Source of the DNA: Leeuwenhoekiella parthenopeia
GTDB taxonomy: Bacteria; Bacteroidota; Bacteroidia; Flavobacteriales; Flavobacteriaceae
Length of the DNA stretch: 64,000 nt
Reading direction: 5' to 3'
Assembly (NCBI RefSeq): GCF_020782115.1
Contig: NZ_JAJGMW010000011.1
Span: forward strand, 1-64,000
Shown: positions 52,588-61,796 of the stretch, one piece after another
Layout: each line of letters starts with the position of its first letter
Numbering within the stretch: the first letter of the stretch is position 1
The notes under the pieces: generated by a model
What the model was told of the DNA's origin: nothing
What the model saw: the letters and a program-made list of their open reading frames with translations, nothing else
Database searches by the model: none
Position numbers and translations under genes: made by a program

Positions 52588-53775
52588 TCAGAGCATCCCT
52601 TTCGTACTGGGCAACACCATTTTATCCGGATCTCTTTTAACAGCCACTTTTATGGCTTTCGCAAACGCTTTAAAAATGGCTTCGATCTTGTGGTGTTCGT
52701 TAGTGCCTTCGGCTTTTACATTCAAGTTTGCGCGGGCCCCGTCTGTAAAGGATTTGAAGAAATGGTAAAACATTTCAGTAGGCATCTCCCCTATTTTTTC
52801 GCGTTTAAAATCGGCTTCCCAAACCAGCCAGTTGCGGCCTCCAAAGTCAATAGCAACCTGCGCCAGGCAATCATCCATCGGCAGGCAAAAGCCATAACGT
52901 TCAATACCCAGTTTGTTACCCAGAGCTTTCGCAAACACCTCGCCCAATGCGATAGCGGTATCTTCAATGGTGTGGTGCTCGTCTACCTCAAGATCACCAT
53001 CTACGTGTATTTTTAGATCCATCGAACCATGGCGGGCCAACTGATCAAGCATATGGTCAAAAAACGCCAGACCCGTTTTGATGTCGCTTTTGCCGGTTCC
53101 GTCGAGATTGAGTTCGATTTCAATATCGGTTTCGTTGGTTTTTCTAGAGATGGAAGCCGAACGGGCGTTGAGTTTTAGAAACTCGTAAATCTGTTGCCAG
53201 TCTATAGTCTCAAGCGCGATATAGGCGTCAAGATCTTCCCGTTTTGTCGTGATTTCGTCTGCCCCCAAATCGGTATGATCGCTTATGAAAATGCCCTTAG
53301 CGCCCAGATTTTTAGCAAGTTCGATATCGGTAATACGATCACCGAGAACAAAACTGTTTTCGAGATCATAATCTTCCGAAAAAAACTCGGTCAACATACC
53401 GGTTCCCGGCTTGCGCGTATTGGCGTTTTCTTCGGGTAAGGTCTTGTCGATGAATACACGATCAAAAACAACCCCCTCATTTTCAAAGGATTTTATAATG
53501 AAATTATGCACCGGCCAGAACGTATCTTCAGGGAACGAGTCGGTACCCAAACCGTCCTGATTAGTAATCATCACGAGTTTGTAATCGAGTTCTTTCGCGA
53601 TTTTACTCAGATACGTAAATACTTTTGGGTAAAAAGTGACTTTCTCAAAAGCGTCTACCTGATAACCCGGTGGCTCTTTAATAATAGTACCGTCCCGGTC
53701 TATAAAAAGTACTTTCTGCCCCCTGGCCCCCGAAGGGGGAACTGCATTAGGATTTTTTGTATTTGAACTATTCAT
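52588..53775 (-). CDS. hisB: Bifunctional histidinol-phosphatase / imidazoleglycerol-phosphate dehydratase
   Basis: 395 aa from ATG 53775, which overlaps the relic hisC stop (TAATG). A longer reading to 53853 runs through duplicated junction DNA and is rejected. The HAD phosphatase domain has [12 protein letters not shown] (nucleophile Asp26); the dehydratase domain has [15 protein letters not shown] and the His-rich metal sites. Residues 12-20 (VPPSGARGQ) come from a palindromic repeat. Catalyses steps 7 and 9. Confidence 0.94.
   Translation of the reverse strand: MNSSNTKNPNAVPPSGARGQKVLFIDRDGTIIKEPPGYQVDAFEKVTFYPKVFTYLSKIAKELDYKLVMITNQDGLGTDSFPEDTFWPVHNFIIKSFENEGVVFDRVFIDKTLPEENANTRKPGTGMLTEFFSEDYDLENSFVLGDRITDIELAKNLGAKGIFISDHTDLGADEITTKREDLDAYIALETIDWQQIYEFLKLNARSASISRKTNETDIEIELNLDGTGKSDIKTGLAFFDHMLDQLARHGSMDLKIHVDGDLEVDEHHTIEDTAIALGEVFAKALGNKLGIERYGFCLPMDDCLAQVAIDFGGRNWLVWEADFKREKIGEMPTEMFYHFFKSFTDGARANLNVKAEGTNEHHKIEAIFKAFAKAIKVAVKRDPDKMVLPSTKGML
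53719..53741. repeat. Palindromic repeat inside the hisB N-terminus
   Basis: CCCCCTGGCCCCCGAAGGGGGA encodes VPPSGARGQ just before the first beta-strand of the phosphatase domain. Confidence 0.75.
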
Positions 53776-53957
53776 TAGTCTAATTCGTTTAAAGCGGCGA
53801 TTAATTTTTTGTTTTCCTCTGGTGTCCCCACCGTAAAGTCCCCCTAACCCCAAAGGGGGAATTACCTTGCGATTATTTTCGTATGAACAATTAATTATTT
53901 TAAATGGTTCAAAGCTGTTATTAATTTTTTGTTTTCCTCTGGTGTCCCCACCGTAAA
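53721..53957 (-). repeat. Decayed 120-bp tandem duplication of the hisC/hisB junction
   Basis: Positions n and n+120 match across 53721-53837 and 53841-53957. Each copy holds, in minus-strand order, the hisC tail, the hisB start and a palindromic repeat. A 37-base block (53801-53837 and 53921-53957) is identical. The hisB-side copy keeps the live hisB ATG and a relic hisC tail ([20 protein letters not shown] and stop). The hisC-side copy keeps the live hisC end and a dead hisB start, ATT for ATG. Confidence 0.85.
53839..53860. repeat. Palindromic repeat in the duplicated junction
   Basis: TCCCCCTAACCCCAAAGGGGGA, the counterpart of 53719-53741 in the second copy of the duplication, here noncoding. 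Confidence 0.8.
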
Positions 53958-54944
53958 ACGCAAGGTGTTTTCACACAATGCCTGCGTGCTTCGGTTGCGT
54001 ACCACGATACCTTTTTGAATGAGCTGATCGTAGCGTTTATTGGCATCGTCTACCCGTGCAAGGATAAAATTCGCCTCAGAAGGAAAAACGTGCTGCACAA
54101 AATTTACTTGAAGTAACACTTTAGATAAAGCATCCCTTTCCTCTAAAATAGAGTTAATTTCAGTCTCAACTTTTTCGGTGTCTAAAACCCGCTCTAATGC
54201 TCTTTTTTGTGTGAGTTCATTCACATTATAAGGCAGTTTGATTTTGTTGAGTATCGCAATAATTTCTGCGGAAGCATAACAAATTCCCAGTCTGATTCCG
54301 GCTAAGCCGTAAGCTTTAGACAGGGTTTGAATAATAACCAGATTTGGATATTCCTGAAGCCGTGATGACCAACTTTCACCCTTAGCAAAATCGATATACG
54401 CCTCATCCACAATTACGAGTCCGCGGAAGGATTTCAACAATTTTTCAATCGACTCCGCATCAAAACTGTTTGCTGTGGGATTGTTTGGCGAACACAGAAA
54501 AATCATTTTGGTCTGGTGATCTATCTGCTCCAGTACAGCGTGTACATCGGGTTGAAAATCTTTGGTCAACACAACCTCGCGGTTTGCAATATCGTTAGTT
54601 GCTGCAAGCACACTATACATCCCGTAAGTAGGCGGTAATGTGATTACATTATCGGTTTTGGGTTCGCAAAACGCCCGAAACAACAAATCGAGCACCTCGT
54701 CGCTGCCGTTACCCAAAAGAATCTGATCTGCCGGAACGCGCTTTACGGTTGATAAATGCTGCTTCAGCGTGATTTGCTGCGGATCGGGATAGCGGTTTAC
54801 GCCATTGTTATACGGGTTTTCATTGGCATCTAAAAAAACCATATCCTCGTGAAAATCCTTAAACTCATCACGGGCCGAAGAATAGGGTTTTAGTCGCGCT
54901 ACATTCTCGCGCACCAGTTTTTCTAAGTGAAATGTTGTTGGCAT
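53895..54944 (-). CDS. hisC: Histidinol-phosphate aminotransferase
   Basis: 349 aa. PLP-binding Lys in [14 protein letters not shown] (about 215), VDEAYIDFA and the C-terminal [18 protein letters not shown] with the substrate Arg are present. It starts within the hisD stop (TAATG). Its last codons are duplicated downstream as a relic (see 53721-53957). Confidence 0.95.
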   Translation of the reverse strand: MPTTFHLEKLVRENVARLKPYSSARDEFKDFHEDMVFLDANENPYNNGVNRYPDPQQITLKQHLSTVKRVPADQILLGNGSDEVLDLLFRAFCEPKTDNVITLPPTYGMYSVLAATNDIANREVVLTKDFQPDVHAVLEQIDHQTKMIFLCSPNNPTANSFDAESIEKLLKSFRGLVIVDEAYIDFAKGESWSSRLQEYPNLVIIQTLSKAYGLAGIRLGICYASAEIIAILNKIKLPYNVNELTQKRALERVLDTEKVETEINSILEERDALSKVLLQVNFVQHVFPSEANFILARVDDANKRYDQLIQKGIVVRNRSTQALCENTLRFTVGTPEENKKLITALNHLK

Positions 54945-56236
54945 TAGTTCTTTTTTGCGAGTTTATTGAGACGTAGGGTAACTGCATTCTTATGCGCCTG
55001 AAGCCCTTCGGCGGCAGCCATAAGTTCGATTGCGTTACCAATGTTTTGAATGCCTTCTTCAGAGAGTTTTTGAAAGGTCATACTTTTCATAAAACTATCA
55101 AGATTCACCCCACTGTATTGCTTGGCATAACCGTTAGTCGGCAAGGTATGGTTTGTCCCGGAAGCGTAATCCCCGGCACTCTCGGGCGTATAGTTCCCAA
55201 TAAAAACTGAGCCTGCATTGGCGATGTTATCCACGTAAAAATCATTGCTGTCAGTAGCAACAATAAAATGCTCCGGGCCATATTCATCAATGAGTTCCAA
55301 AGCTTTTTCGTGCGTTTCCACGTAAATGAGTTTGCTGTTTGCGATGGCTTTTTCAGCAATAGCTTTACGGGGAAGGGCTTCCAGCTGGCTCGCGATTTCC
55401 TCTTCCACTGCTGCAATAAGCGCTTTTGAAGTAGAAACCAAAATCACCTGGCTGTCCACACCATGTTCGGCCTGACTCAAGAGGTCTGAAGCGACGAATG
55501 CTGCATCTGCGGTATCGTCTGCAACTACCAGCAGTTCCGATGGACCGGCAGGCATATCGATACTTACATTGTACTTGGTAGCCATTTGTTTGGCGACAGT
55601 TACAAACTGATTCCCGGGACCAAAAATCTTATAGACTTTCGAAATACTTTCGGTACCAAAGGTCATCGCACCAATAGCCTGAATGCCTCCCACTTTATAG
55701 ATCTTATCAATACCACAAAGCTGCGCGGTAACCAAAATCGCGGGATTGATATTGCCCTGCTTATCAGGTGGGGTGCATAAAATGACTTCTTTACATCCTG
55801 CGATTTTTGCCGGAATGGCCAGCATTAAAATCGTAGAAAACAAGGGTGCTGTCCCTCCGGGAATATACAGTCCCACTTTCTGTATGGGACGTTTTTCCTG
55901 CCAGCACATCACACCGGGAGCAGTTTCCACCTCGACACGCGGCGTGCGCTGCGCCTGGTGAAAGCGCTCAATATTCGCTTTTGCCAGCTTTATAGCTTCT
56001 TTTAAATCTGAATCAATACTCGTAAGAGCCTGGTCGATTTCAGATTGAGTTACTACCAAATTATCCAGAGCAATTCCATCAAATTTTTCGGTATATCGGG
56101 CAACAGCTGCGTCGCCTTCCGTCTGAATAGACTTAAAGACCTCGAGCACCGTACCTTCGATCTGATCGTAGGTCTGCGTGGGTCGTTTGAGGATTTGATC
56201 CCAATCTTCCCGTAACGGATTACTTATTTTATTCAT
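54944..56236 (-). CDS. hisD: Histidinol dehydrogenase
   Basis: 430 aa. The blocks VGLYIPGGTAPLFSTILM, DMPAGPSELLVVADD and the zinc-site SAEHGV-like SQAEHGVDSQ, plus GPEHFIV and GNYTPESAGDYASGTNHTLPT, define the enzyme. It carries out the final two oxidations to histidine with NAD. Overlaps hisC; 113 bases after hisG. Confidence 0.96.
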   Translation of the reverse strand: MNKISNPLREDWDQILKRPTQTYDQIEGTVLEVFKSIQTEGDAAVARYTEKFDGIALDNLVVTQSEIDQALTSIDSDLKEAIKLAKANIERFHQAQRTPRVEVETAPGVMCWQEKRPIQKVGLYIPGGTAPLFSTILMLAIPAKIAGCKEVILCTPPDKQGNINPAILVTAQLCGIDKIYKVGGIQAIGAMTFGTESISKVYKIFGPGNQFVTVAKQMATKYNVSIDMPAGPSELLVVADDTADAAFVASDLLSQAEHGVDSQVILVSTSKALIAAVEEEIASQLEALPRKAIAEKAIANSKLIYVETHEKALELIDEYGPEHFIVATDSNDFYVDNIANAGSVFIGNYTPESAGDYASGTNHTLPTNGYAKQYSGVNLDSFMKSMTFQKLSEEGIQNIGNAIELMAAAEGLQAHKNAVTLRLNKLAKKN

Positions 56237-56309
56237 TCTTTACTTTTTTTGGAGCCGTTTTGATTTTGATCTATAACCAGTAGGCTTTCGGAAAATATAA
56301 GTTCATAAG

Positions 56310-56329
56310 ATTCCGACCTGATTCGGAAT
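56310..56329. other. Hairpin between hisG and hisD
   Basis: ATTCCGA and TCGGAAT form a 7-bp stem with a 6-base loop in the 113-base gap, without a T-run. Possibly an mRNA processing or stability element. Confidence 0.45.
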
Positions 56330-56349
56330 AGTTTTGTATCCATCAGACG

Positions 56350-57210
56350 CTACAAAACCATCTTTTCAATATCGCTCACCAAAATACCCTGAGCCCCGGA
56401 GTCTTTAAGCTTATCGATTACTTCCCAAAACTCATTCTTATCGATAACGGAGTGTACGCTACTCCAGCCTTCTTCTGCTAACGGAAGCACTGTAGGGCTT
56501 TTCATACCCGGTAACATTGCGATAATGGCGTCGAGCCTGTCGTTTGGAGCATTTAGAAGCACGTACTTATAATCACGTCCTTTTAAAACCGCCTTTATAC
56601 GAAATATAAGTTTGTCTAGAATCTCCTGGCGTTCACTGTCTATCTTTGGCGAAACCGCCAAAACCGCTTCAGATTTAAGCATCACTTCCACCTCTTTTAA
56701 TCCGTTCTTAAACAAGGTGCTGCCGCTGGAAACGATATCGCAAATACCATCTGCAAGGCCAATATTTGGCGCGATTTCTACAGAACCGTTGATGATGTGT
56801 AAATCTGCTTTTACGCCGTATTTCGAAAGATAGTCGAGCACCGTATTGGGATAGGAAGTAGCGATTTTTTTACCTTCAAAATCTTTAACTGATTCGTATT
56901 TAGTCCCTTTTGGCACAGCCAGTGAAACCTTACATTTTGAAAAGCCCAGTTTTTGTGCAATAGCAATGTCTGAACCTTTTTCGATAAGTACATTTTCTCC
57001 AATAATAGCGATATCAACCACCCCATCTCTTAAATACTGCGGGATATCGCCGTTACGCAGGTAAAAAACCTCGAGCGGAAAATTGGCTGCGCTGGCTTTA
57101 AGCTGGTCTCTGCCGTTGTCGATACTTACACCACAGTCTTTTAGGATTTGAAGGGAATCTTCATTGAGCCTTCCGGCCTTTTGAATAGCAATTCTAATTT
57201 TTTTAGTCAT
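56350..57210 (-). CDS. hisG: ATP phosphoribosyltransferase, long form
   Basis: 286 aa from ATG 57210 (MTKKIRIAIQKAGRL). A 19-residue extension upstream passes through the attenuator hairpin and is rejected. The phosphate loop is DIVSSGSTLFKNGLKE. The C-terminal ACT-like regulatory domain (about 215-286) marks the HisZ-independent, feedback-inhibited form. It catalyses the first step of the pathway. Confidence 0.95.
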   Translation of the reverse strand: MTKKIRIAIQKAGRLNEDSLQILKDCGVSIDNGRDQLKASAANFPLEVFYLRNGDIPQYLRDGVVDIAIIGENVLIEKGSDIAIAQKLGFSKCKVSLAVPKGTKYESVKDFEGKKIATSYPNTVLDYLSKYGVKADLHIINGSVEIAPNIGLADGICDIVSSGSTLFKNGLKEVEVMLKSEAVLAVSPKIDSERQEILDKLIFRIKAVLKGRDYKYVLLNAPNDRLDAIIAMLPGMKSPTVLPLAEEGWSSVHSVIDKNEFWEVIDKLKDSGAQGILVSDIEKMVL

Positions 57211-57237
57211 TTTTTGGTTTGTTAAGCTTGAACCATT

Positions 57238-57274
57238 CAAAACAGAAAACCCGTTTGAATGACTCAAACGGGTT
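57238..57274 (-). terminator. Histidine-operon attenuator terminator
   Basis: Minus strand AACCCGTTTGA-GTCAT-TCAAACGGGTT is a perfect 11-bp stem followed by TTTTCTGTTTTG, 37 bases before the hisG ATG and 33 bases after the hisL stop. Its 5' arm CGTTTGAG can instead pair with CTCAAGCG in hisL. Confidence 0.85.
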
Positions 57275-57306
57275 ATTGTAAATTATGCTTTATACACACA
57301 ACATTC

Positions 57307-57363
57307 TTACCTCGCTTGAGCGCGTAAATAAAAATGATGATGATGTAAAGATGTTGCTTTCAT
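57307..57363 (-). CDS. hisL: Histidine-operon leader peptide
   Basis: 18 codons: MKATSLHHHHFYLRAQAR then TAA. Four consecutive His codons are followed, 9 bases later, by GCTCAAGCG (57313-57321), which can pair with the 5' arm of the terminator at 57248-57274. Ribosome stalling on His codons would free this segment and open the operon. This is the classic attenuation arrangement. Confidence 0.85.
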   Translation of the reverse strand: MKATSLHHHHFYLRAQAR

Positions 57364-57459
57364 AATGCGGAAGCGAATTTAATTAAAAAATTGCTCTTGT
57401 GCCCAAAATAATACAAATGTTTTTTTTCGATGTAATACAACTAATATAAGTTAAAGTGT

Positions 57460-57467
57460 TACTTTTG
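57460..57467 (+). promoter_or_regulatory. Candidate -7 box TACTTTTG
   Basis: Exact match to TAnnTTTG, 17 bases before the start at 57484. No convincing -33 TTG is seen upstream, so the call is tentative. Confidence 0.4.
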
Positions 57468-57483
57468 AGGCATATCACTGGAG

Positions 57484-58203
57484 ATGAAACGATTTTTAAT
57501 TGCATTTGGAGTTTTTTGCTGCTGGTTTTTTCTGGGCGTTCTCTTTATGAACACAACAGGAGCGGTAGACCAGAGCAGCCTTTTTGCATCTAAAGTGGTA
57601 AAGCCCAAGGATCTCGACACTACACCCGGTGATTCCACACCAACAGAATTTGTTCCTTTTATAGAAGAGGATCCTCGAGAAAACGATACCAATACCGTAT
57701 TTCAAGAGGCTGATACCTTTATGGTAAATAATTTAAGCCGGGGTAACGAGCAGCTGGTGGAGGATCTAACAAGAAGTATCCAGGAAAAGAAACGAGAACT
57801 CGCCGAAGACCTAGAAAAACTGCGAAATGTAAAGAAGAATACAAATGCGACTGCTGTTGCTCCGCGTACCTTTGATGCCCTTTTTTATCCGGAATTTAAA
57901 CATGCGCGCTTTGTTGTTGACCAGAAAGCAACCAGCTTTCTGAGTTTTGTAAAACAAAAATTAGCTGCTGACGCAAATCTCCACATTAAAGTGGTAGGGC
58001 ATACCGATTATATTGGGGATAAGGAAGATAACTATATGCTTGCATTAGATGAGGCAAAAAAAGTACGCGAATTTCTCATAAAAAGCCTTAAATTGCCTGA
58101 TAATCAGGTTTCTGCATATTCTAGCGGAGAGACAGAGCCTATTTATGACCGCGATTCTGAAAACCGGGAACTCAATCACCGTATAGAAATTTATTTTGAA
58201 TGA
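57484..58203 (+). CDS. Membrane-anchored OmpA-family protein
   Basis: 239 aa. An N-terminal hydrophobic segment (residues 3-21, no clear cleavage site), an acidic linker, a coiled coil (about 88-120) and a C-terminal OmpA domain (about 128-239: VVGHTDYIGDKEDNYMLALDEAKKVREFL, ENRELNHRIEIYF). It should bind peptidoglycan. It overlaps the next gene (ATGA). Confidence 0.82.
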   Translation: MKRFLIAFGVFCCWFFLGVLFMNTTGAVDQSSLFASKVVKPKDLDTTPGDSTPTEFVPFIEEDPRENDTNTVFQEADTFMVNNLSRGNEQLVEDLTRSIQEKKRELAEDLEKLRNVKKNTNATAVAPRTFDALFYPEFKHARFVVDQKATSFLSFVKQKLAADANLHIKVVGHTDYIGDKEDNYMLALDEAKKVREFLIKSLKLPDNQVSAYSSGETEPIYDRDSENRELNHRIEIYFE

Positions 58204-58784
58204 CAGTATTTAGCATCATATTACAAAAAGCAGACGACGCAGTTTCAGTGCCGCTTATCTATATCGAAGTATTTTTTTTGATGCTATCATCATTTCTTAT
58301 AGGATACTTCTTCGCCTATTTTGCACAGAAATCGAAATACCTTAAAAAATTAAAATTCCTCAAAAAACGCAGCGATCTTAGCGAAACGGAAGAGGAATTG
58401 TTATTTGATGATACGGAAGAAGATTTGGAAGAATTTGTAGTAGCCGAAAATGAGGAACAGCCATACAGATCAAAAAGTAAACCTAAATCTGGTACTTTAG
58501 ATTTTGAACGTATTGGTACAGCAGATCCCGATGAGGCTGATGACCTTCAAAAAATAATAGGAATAGGCCCGTATACAGAAGAAAAGCTCAATACAATTGG
58601 GATATACACTTTTGAACAGATAAGCCGATTTAATGAAAGTGATATTGAACTGATTACCGAATTGATTCAATTTTTCCCGGATCGCATAAAGAACGATCAG
58701 TGGGTAAGTAAAGCCAAAATGCTTTCGGAATCTAAAAGGCGTTCTCAGGCGCGTCGGGAAGGCCCGCGTATGAAGCGAGCATAA
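58200..58784 (+). CDS. Membrane protein with helix-hairpin-helix domain
   Basis: 194 aa. One transmembrane helix (IEVFFLMLSSFLIGYFFAYFA, about 22-42), an acidic linker, and a C-terminal helix-hairpin-helix fold (DLQKIIGIGPYTEEKLNTIGIYTFEQISRF, about 117-150), as found in proteins resembling the 50S L21-linked or DUF4332 families. Translationally coupled to the OmpA gene. Role unknown. Confidence 0.7.
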   Translation: MTVFSIILQKADDAVSVPLIYIEVFFLMLSSFLIGYFFAYFAQKSKYLKKLKFLKKRSDLSETEEELLFDDTEEDLEEFVVAENEEQPYRSKSKPKSGTLDFERIGTADPDEADDLQKIIGIGPYTEEKLNTIGIYTFEQISRFNESDIELITELIQFFPDRIKNDQWVSKAKMLSESKRRSQARREGPRMKRA

Positions 58785-58822
58785 AAAAAGCCGGTCAACA
58801 ATATGACCGGCTTTCTTTTTTT
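58785..58822. terminator. Bidirectional terminator
   Basis: AAAGCCGGTCA-acaata-TGACCGGCTTT with A- and T-runs, between the convergent HhH and prohibitin-like genes. Confidence 0.92.
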
Positions 58823-58832
58823 TACGGAAATA

Positions 58833-59648
58833 CTAGTTATTGCCCAGTATGATGGGTAAACCAGACTCTCCGGAACCTACTACAATTATTTTGGTGTTAT
58901 TGGATTTAGCTAGCTGCAAGGTAGCTTCAATCCCTTTGTCTCTTAAGATCTGATCATTCAGGGATTGACTTAAAATACGGTTGGCATCAGATTTACCTTG
59001 AGCTTCTATAACCTGACGCTCTGCTTCTTTCTGTGCAGAAATCAAGCGAAACTCATATTCCAATGATTCCTGTTCCTGCTTTAATTTTCGCTCAATAGCT
59101 TCTTTTATCGTAGCCGGAAGGGTTACATCTCGTACCAAAACTTCATCAAGCTGTATATATTGATCTTTGATAATCTTTTTGGTTTCGTCATAAATTTCAG
59201 CCTGAATGGCATCCCGTTTTGAAGAATACAACTGCTCCGGAGTATAACGGCCAACTACAGATCGTGCTGCAGAGCGTATGGTAGGTAAAAGAATACGGTT
59301 TAAATAATCTTCCCCAATTTCCTGATGCAATTTACCCAACTGGGATGCATCTGGCTGATACCACACCGATGCCTCCAGTTTAATATCTAAACCATTAGAT
59401 GACAATACGTTCATGATTTCTTTGAGCTCCTGGCGACGCACTTCATAGATATATACTTTATTCCAGGGGGCAACTATGTGAAAACCTTCGCCCAGTGGTG
59501 GTTCTTCGGTGACCACACCTCCTCCAAAGGGACGGTACAGAACGCCTGCCTCACCGGAATCTATGGTTACTGCAGATTTAAAAACGAGAATAAGAACGAT
59601 AATTAGACCGATAATAAGGGGTATTCCGATTTTAGGAAATTTATCCAT
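58833..59648 (-). CDS. Prohibitin-like SPFH-domain protein
   Basis: 271 aa. N-terminal membrane helix (IGIPLIIGLIIVLILVFKSA, about 7-26), SPFH domain (about 27-200, IDSGEAGVLYRPFGG and GFHIVAPW) and a coiled coil (about 185-240). Forms membrane ring scaffolds, often protecting or recruiting proteases such as FtsH. C-terminus LGNN. Confidence 0.87.
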   Translation of the reverse strand: MDKFPKIGIPLIIGLIIVLILVFKSAVTIDSGEAGVLYRPFGGGVVTEEPPLGEGFHIVAPWNKVYIYEVRRQELKEIMNVLSSNGLDIKLEASVWYQPDASQLGKLHQEIGEDYLNRILLPTIRSAARSVVGRYTPEQLYSSKRDAIQAEIYDETKKIIKDQYIQLDEVLVRDVTLPATIKEAIERKLKQEQESLEYEFRLISAQKEAERQVIEAQGKSDANRILSQSLNDQILRDKGIEATLQLAKSNNTKIIVVGSGESGLPIILGNN

Positions 59649-59736
59649 GATACTAAAATTTAATTTAAAAGCATCCTGAAGTATTCAGGATGTGACATTT
59701 GATAATCTAAAACATTTAAAGCTCTTACGCAAAAGC

Positions 59737-61776
59737 TTAAATAAGACCGTTGTATTTACGTATAAACCATTCAGCGCTGGCAGCTATGGCGATAATAAGC
59801 AATAACCACCAGAACTCAAGAAGCGGTGTGTTTTTTATAGTTTCCCGCTGAACAGGAATAAATCGTTCATCTTCAACCAGGCTCTCTATAAGTAGGTCTA
59901 ACTCATGTATTGTTACAGCCATACCTTCTGTATCTGCTGCAGCGGTTTTCATTTTGACAAAATCAGCCTGTATGACCTGATTCTCGATATTGTATTCAAT
60001 TACCGTAAAAGCGCCATTGATACGTATACTAGAACCGCTTTCCAAAATTTGAAAGGTATAACTCCCCGGCTCCAGTGCCGGGAGTGTTGCGGTATAATTT
60101 GTTCTGGTGAGAGCCATTGGGCTTTGATAAGTCTCACCGGTGTCTGCGTTTTTAAGCTCAAGTTGCAATGAAGCTCCAGAGTCAAAAACATAGTTCTTGT
60201 CAAAGAATTGAGAGCGAATGACAATACCACTGCCTCCGTAATAAAAACGCTCATATTCGGCCTGCAAACGGCTTCGTTTGGTATCTGAAGCCGAAAACTG
60301 AGCTAATTTTTCGATAAAGACATCAAAAGATTCAAAACTTCGAGTGTCTAAAAATGCCTGACTGCGCCATTTAAAGATTCCGGTGCCGAATAACACCAGC
60401 TCTCTTCTACCGCCGGCTTCTACAGCTGCGAGCAAAGGATTGTCTGTTTCAATACCGGTTATGCGCTGATTGAGAATCACATCGGCTGCAGCCGTTAATT
60501 CGATTTCGCCAAAGGGAGCTTCCAGCGGCGGAAAACCTGAAAAATCATCGTCATCCAATTGAAAACTGGAAAAGCTTAAGTTATATACAGGTTGTACTCC
60601 TTCCGTCTGATTGTTAAGAGGCAATTGATACAAATCCTGAATTCCATTGAGAAACCTTCGGTCTGCAGCCGGACCAACCAGCGTAAACCTGTTTTTATTC
60701 AGCGTATTCAGTTTACTATACAATTCCGCAAATGAGCGCTGGGGCTCAAAAAGTACCACCAGATTATAATCATCCAGTTCGACGGACTTAACTTCACTAA
60801 TTTTCTGTAGTGTAACGGTTCGCAGTTGATTACTCTCAAAAGCTTTCTTTAGTGTTCCGAGATCGGGATGCAGCGTGCTGTATACAATCAAAATCTGGCT
60901 GCGCTGGTCTATAATTTCAATACCAAAGTGTTTCGCATTATTAGCCGTGTTTTTTTCATCGGCTAATTCGCCAACAATCACCTCGTAGGTTTCGGCACCT
61001 ATAGCCGAAGCTTCCAAAAACGTATTTACGCGCCGGGCTGGCTCGTCTTTACTTAGTGAAATAGTTTCCCGGAACAAAACAGCCCCGTTTTTACGGATGG
61101 AAAGTGTCGTATTTACTGCTGAAGTTCCGGAGTAGGAAACCAAAACTTCAACCGGAAAACGGTTTTTGAGATACGCGTATTTATTCACATTGACGCGATC
61201 TATACTTAAATCTTCATAACTGGTAGTGTCACCAACAGCTATAAAATAATGTGGGATTTGAATTTGCTCCTTTGCCGTGTACACGTAGTTTGATCCCAAA
61301 TTGGCATTCCCATCGGTAATGAGAACAGGCGCAAAATTTTCGTTTTTATAAATGGTATACAGGCCCGAAAGTGCTTTGGAAATATTGGTTTGATTTTCTG
61401 TAAACGCTAAGGAATCATAGGTCTCGAGTGTAGCTCCTAATGTGTAGAAGTCAATATCGAAACGCTTCGCCAGATCTTCTGAATTCTGAATTTCCTGAAG
61501 TATTTGCCGTACAGAATCTGAATATCCTAAATGAGCTACAGAAGCTGAATTGTCTACGGCAAGAGCCAGTTTTGGTTTTAGCGTGGTATAGGTTGCCTGT
61601 TTAAAGGTAGGATTGAGCAGCAGTATTAAAAGCGCAAAAATAGCTACAAACCGAAGTCCTGCAAGAAGGATACGCAGTCTCAGCGAACCCTGTGGCCTGT
61701 AAAAGTAAAAAAATACGGCAGCACCCAAAGCTATTACCCCAAACAGGATAATATAAAGTAGTGTGGATGCTGCCAT
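59737..61776 (-). CDS. Membrane-anchored von Willebrand factor A-type protein
   Basis: 679 aa. Two N-terminal transmembrane helices, then a VWA-like domain with a MIDAS-type motif VDNSASV (about 76) and LITDGNANLG. A long beta-rich periplasmic part follows, then a C-terminal helix (EFWWLLLIIAIAASAEWFIR). It resembles Bat-type or glutamine-amidotransferase-like proteins of Bacteroidota. Ends 20 bases before the fabG stop on the same strand. Confidence 0.72.
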   Translation of the reverse strand: MAASTLLYIILFGVIALGAAVFFYFYRPQGSLRLRILLAGLRFVAIFALLILLLNPTFKQATYTTLKPKLALAVDNSASVAHLGYSDSVRQILQEIQNSEDLAKRFDIDFYTLGATLETYDSLAFTENQTNISKALSGLYTIYKNENFAPVLITDGNANLGSNYVYTAKEQIQIPHYFIAVGDTTSYEDLSIDRVNVNKYAYLKNRFPVEVLVSYSGTSAVNTTLSIRKNGAVLFRETISLSKDEPARRVNTFLEASAIGAETYEVIVGELADEKNTANNAKHFGIEIIDQRSQILIVYSTLHPDLGTLKKAFESNQLRTVTLQKISEVKSVELDDYNLVVLFEPQRSFAELYSKLNTLNKNRFTLVGPAADRRFLNGIQDLYQLPLNNQTEGVQPVYNLSFSSFQLDDDDFSGFPPLEAPFGEIELTAAADVILNQRITGIETDNPLLAAVEAGGRRELVLFGTGIFKWRSQAFLDTRSFESFDVFIEKLAQFSASDTKRSRLQAEYERFYYGGSGIVIRSQFFDKNYVFDSGASLQLELKNADTGETYQSPMALTRTNYTATLPALEPGSYTFQILESGSSIRINGAFTVIEYNIENQVIQADFVKMKTAAADTEGMAVTIHELDLLIESLVEDERFIPVQRETIKNTPLLEFWWLLLIIAIAASAEWFIRKYNGLI

Positions 61777-61796
61777 AAATAAGTTAAGTTGAAAAA

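Noticed and set aside
53776-53853. A 26-residue N-terminal extension of HisB
   Set aside because: It translates the relic hisC tail and palindrome in another frame; the ATG at 53775 fits the fold and overlaps the relic stop.
57211-57267. A 19-residue N-terminal extension of HisG
   Set aside because: It reads through the attenuator hairpin; MTKKIRIAIQKAG is the family start.
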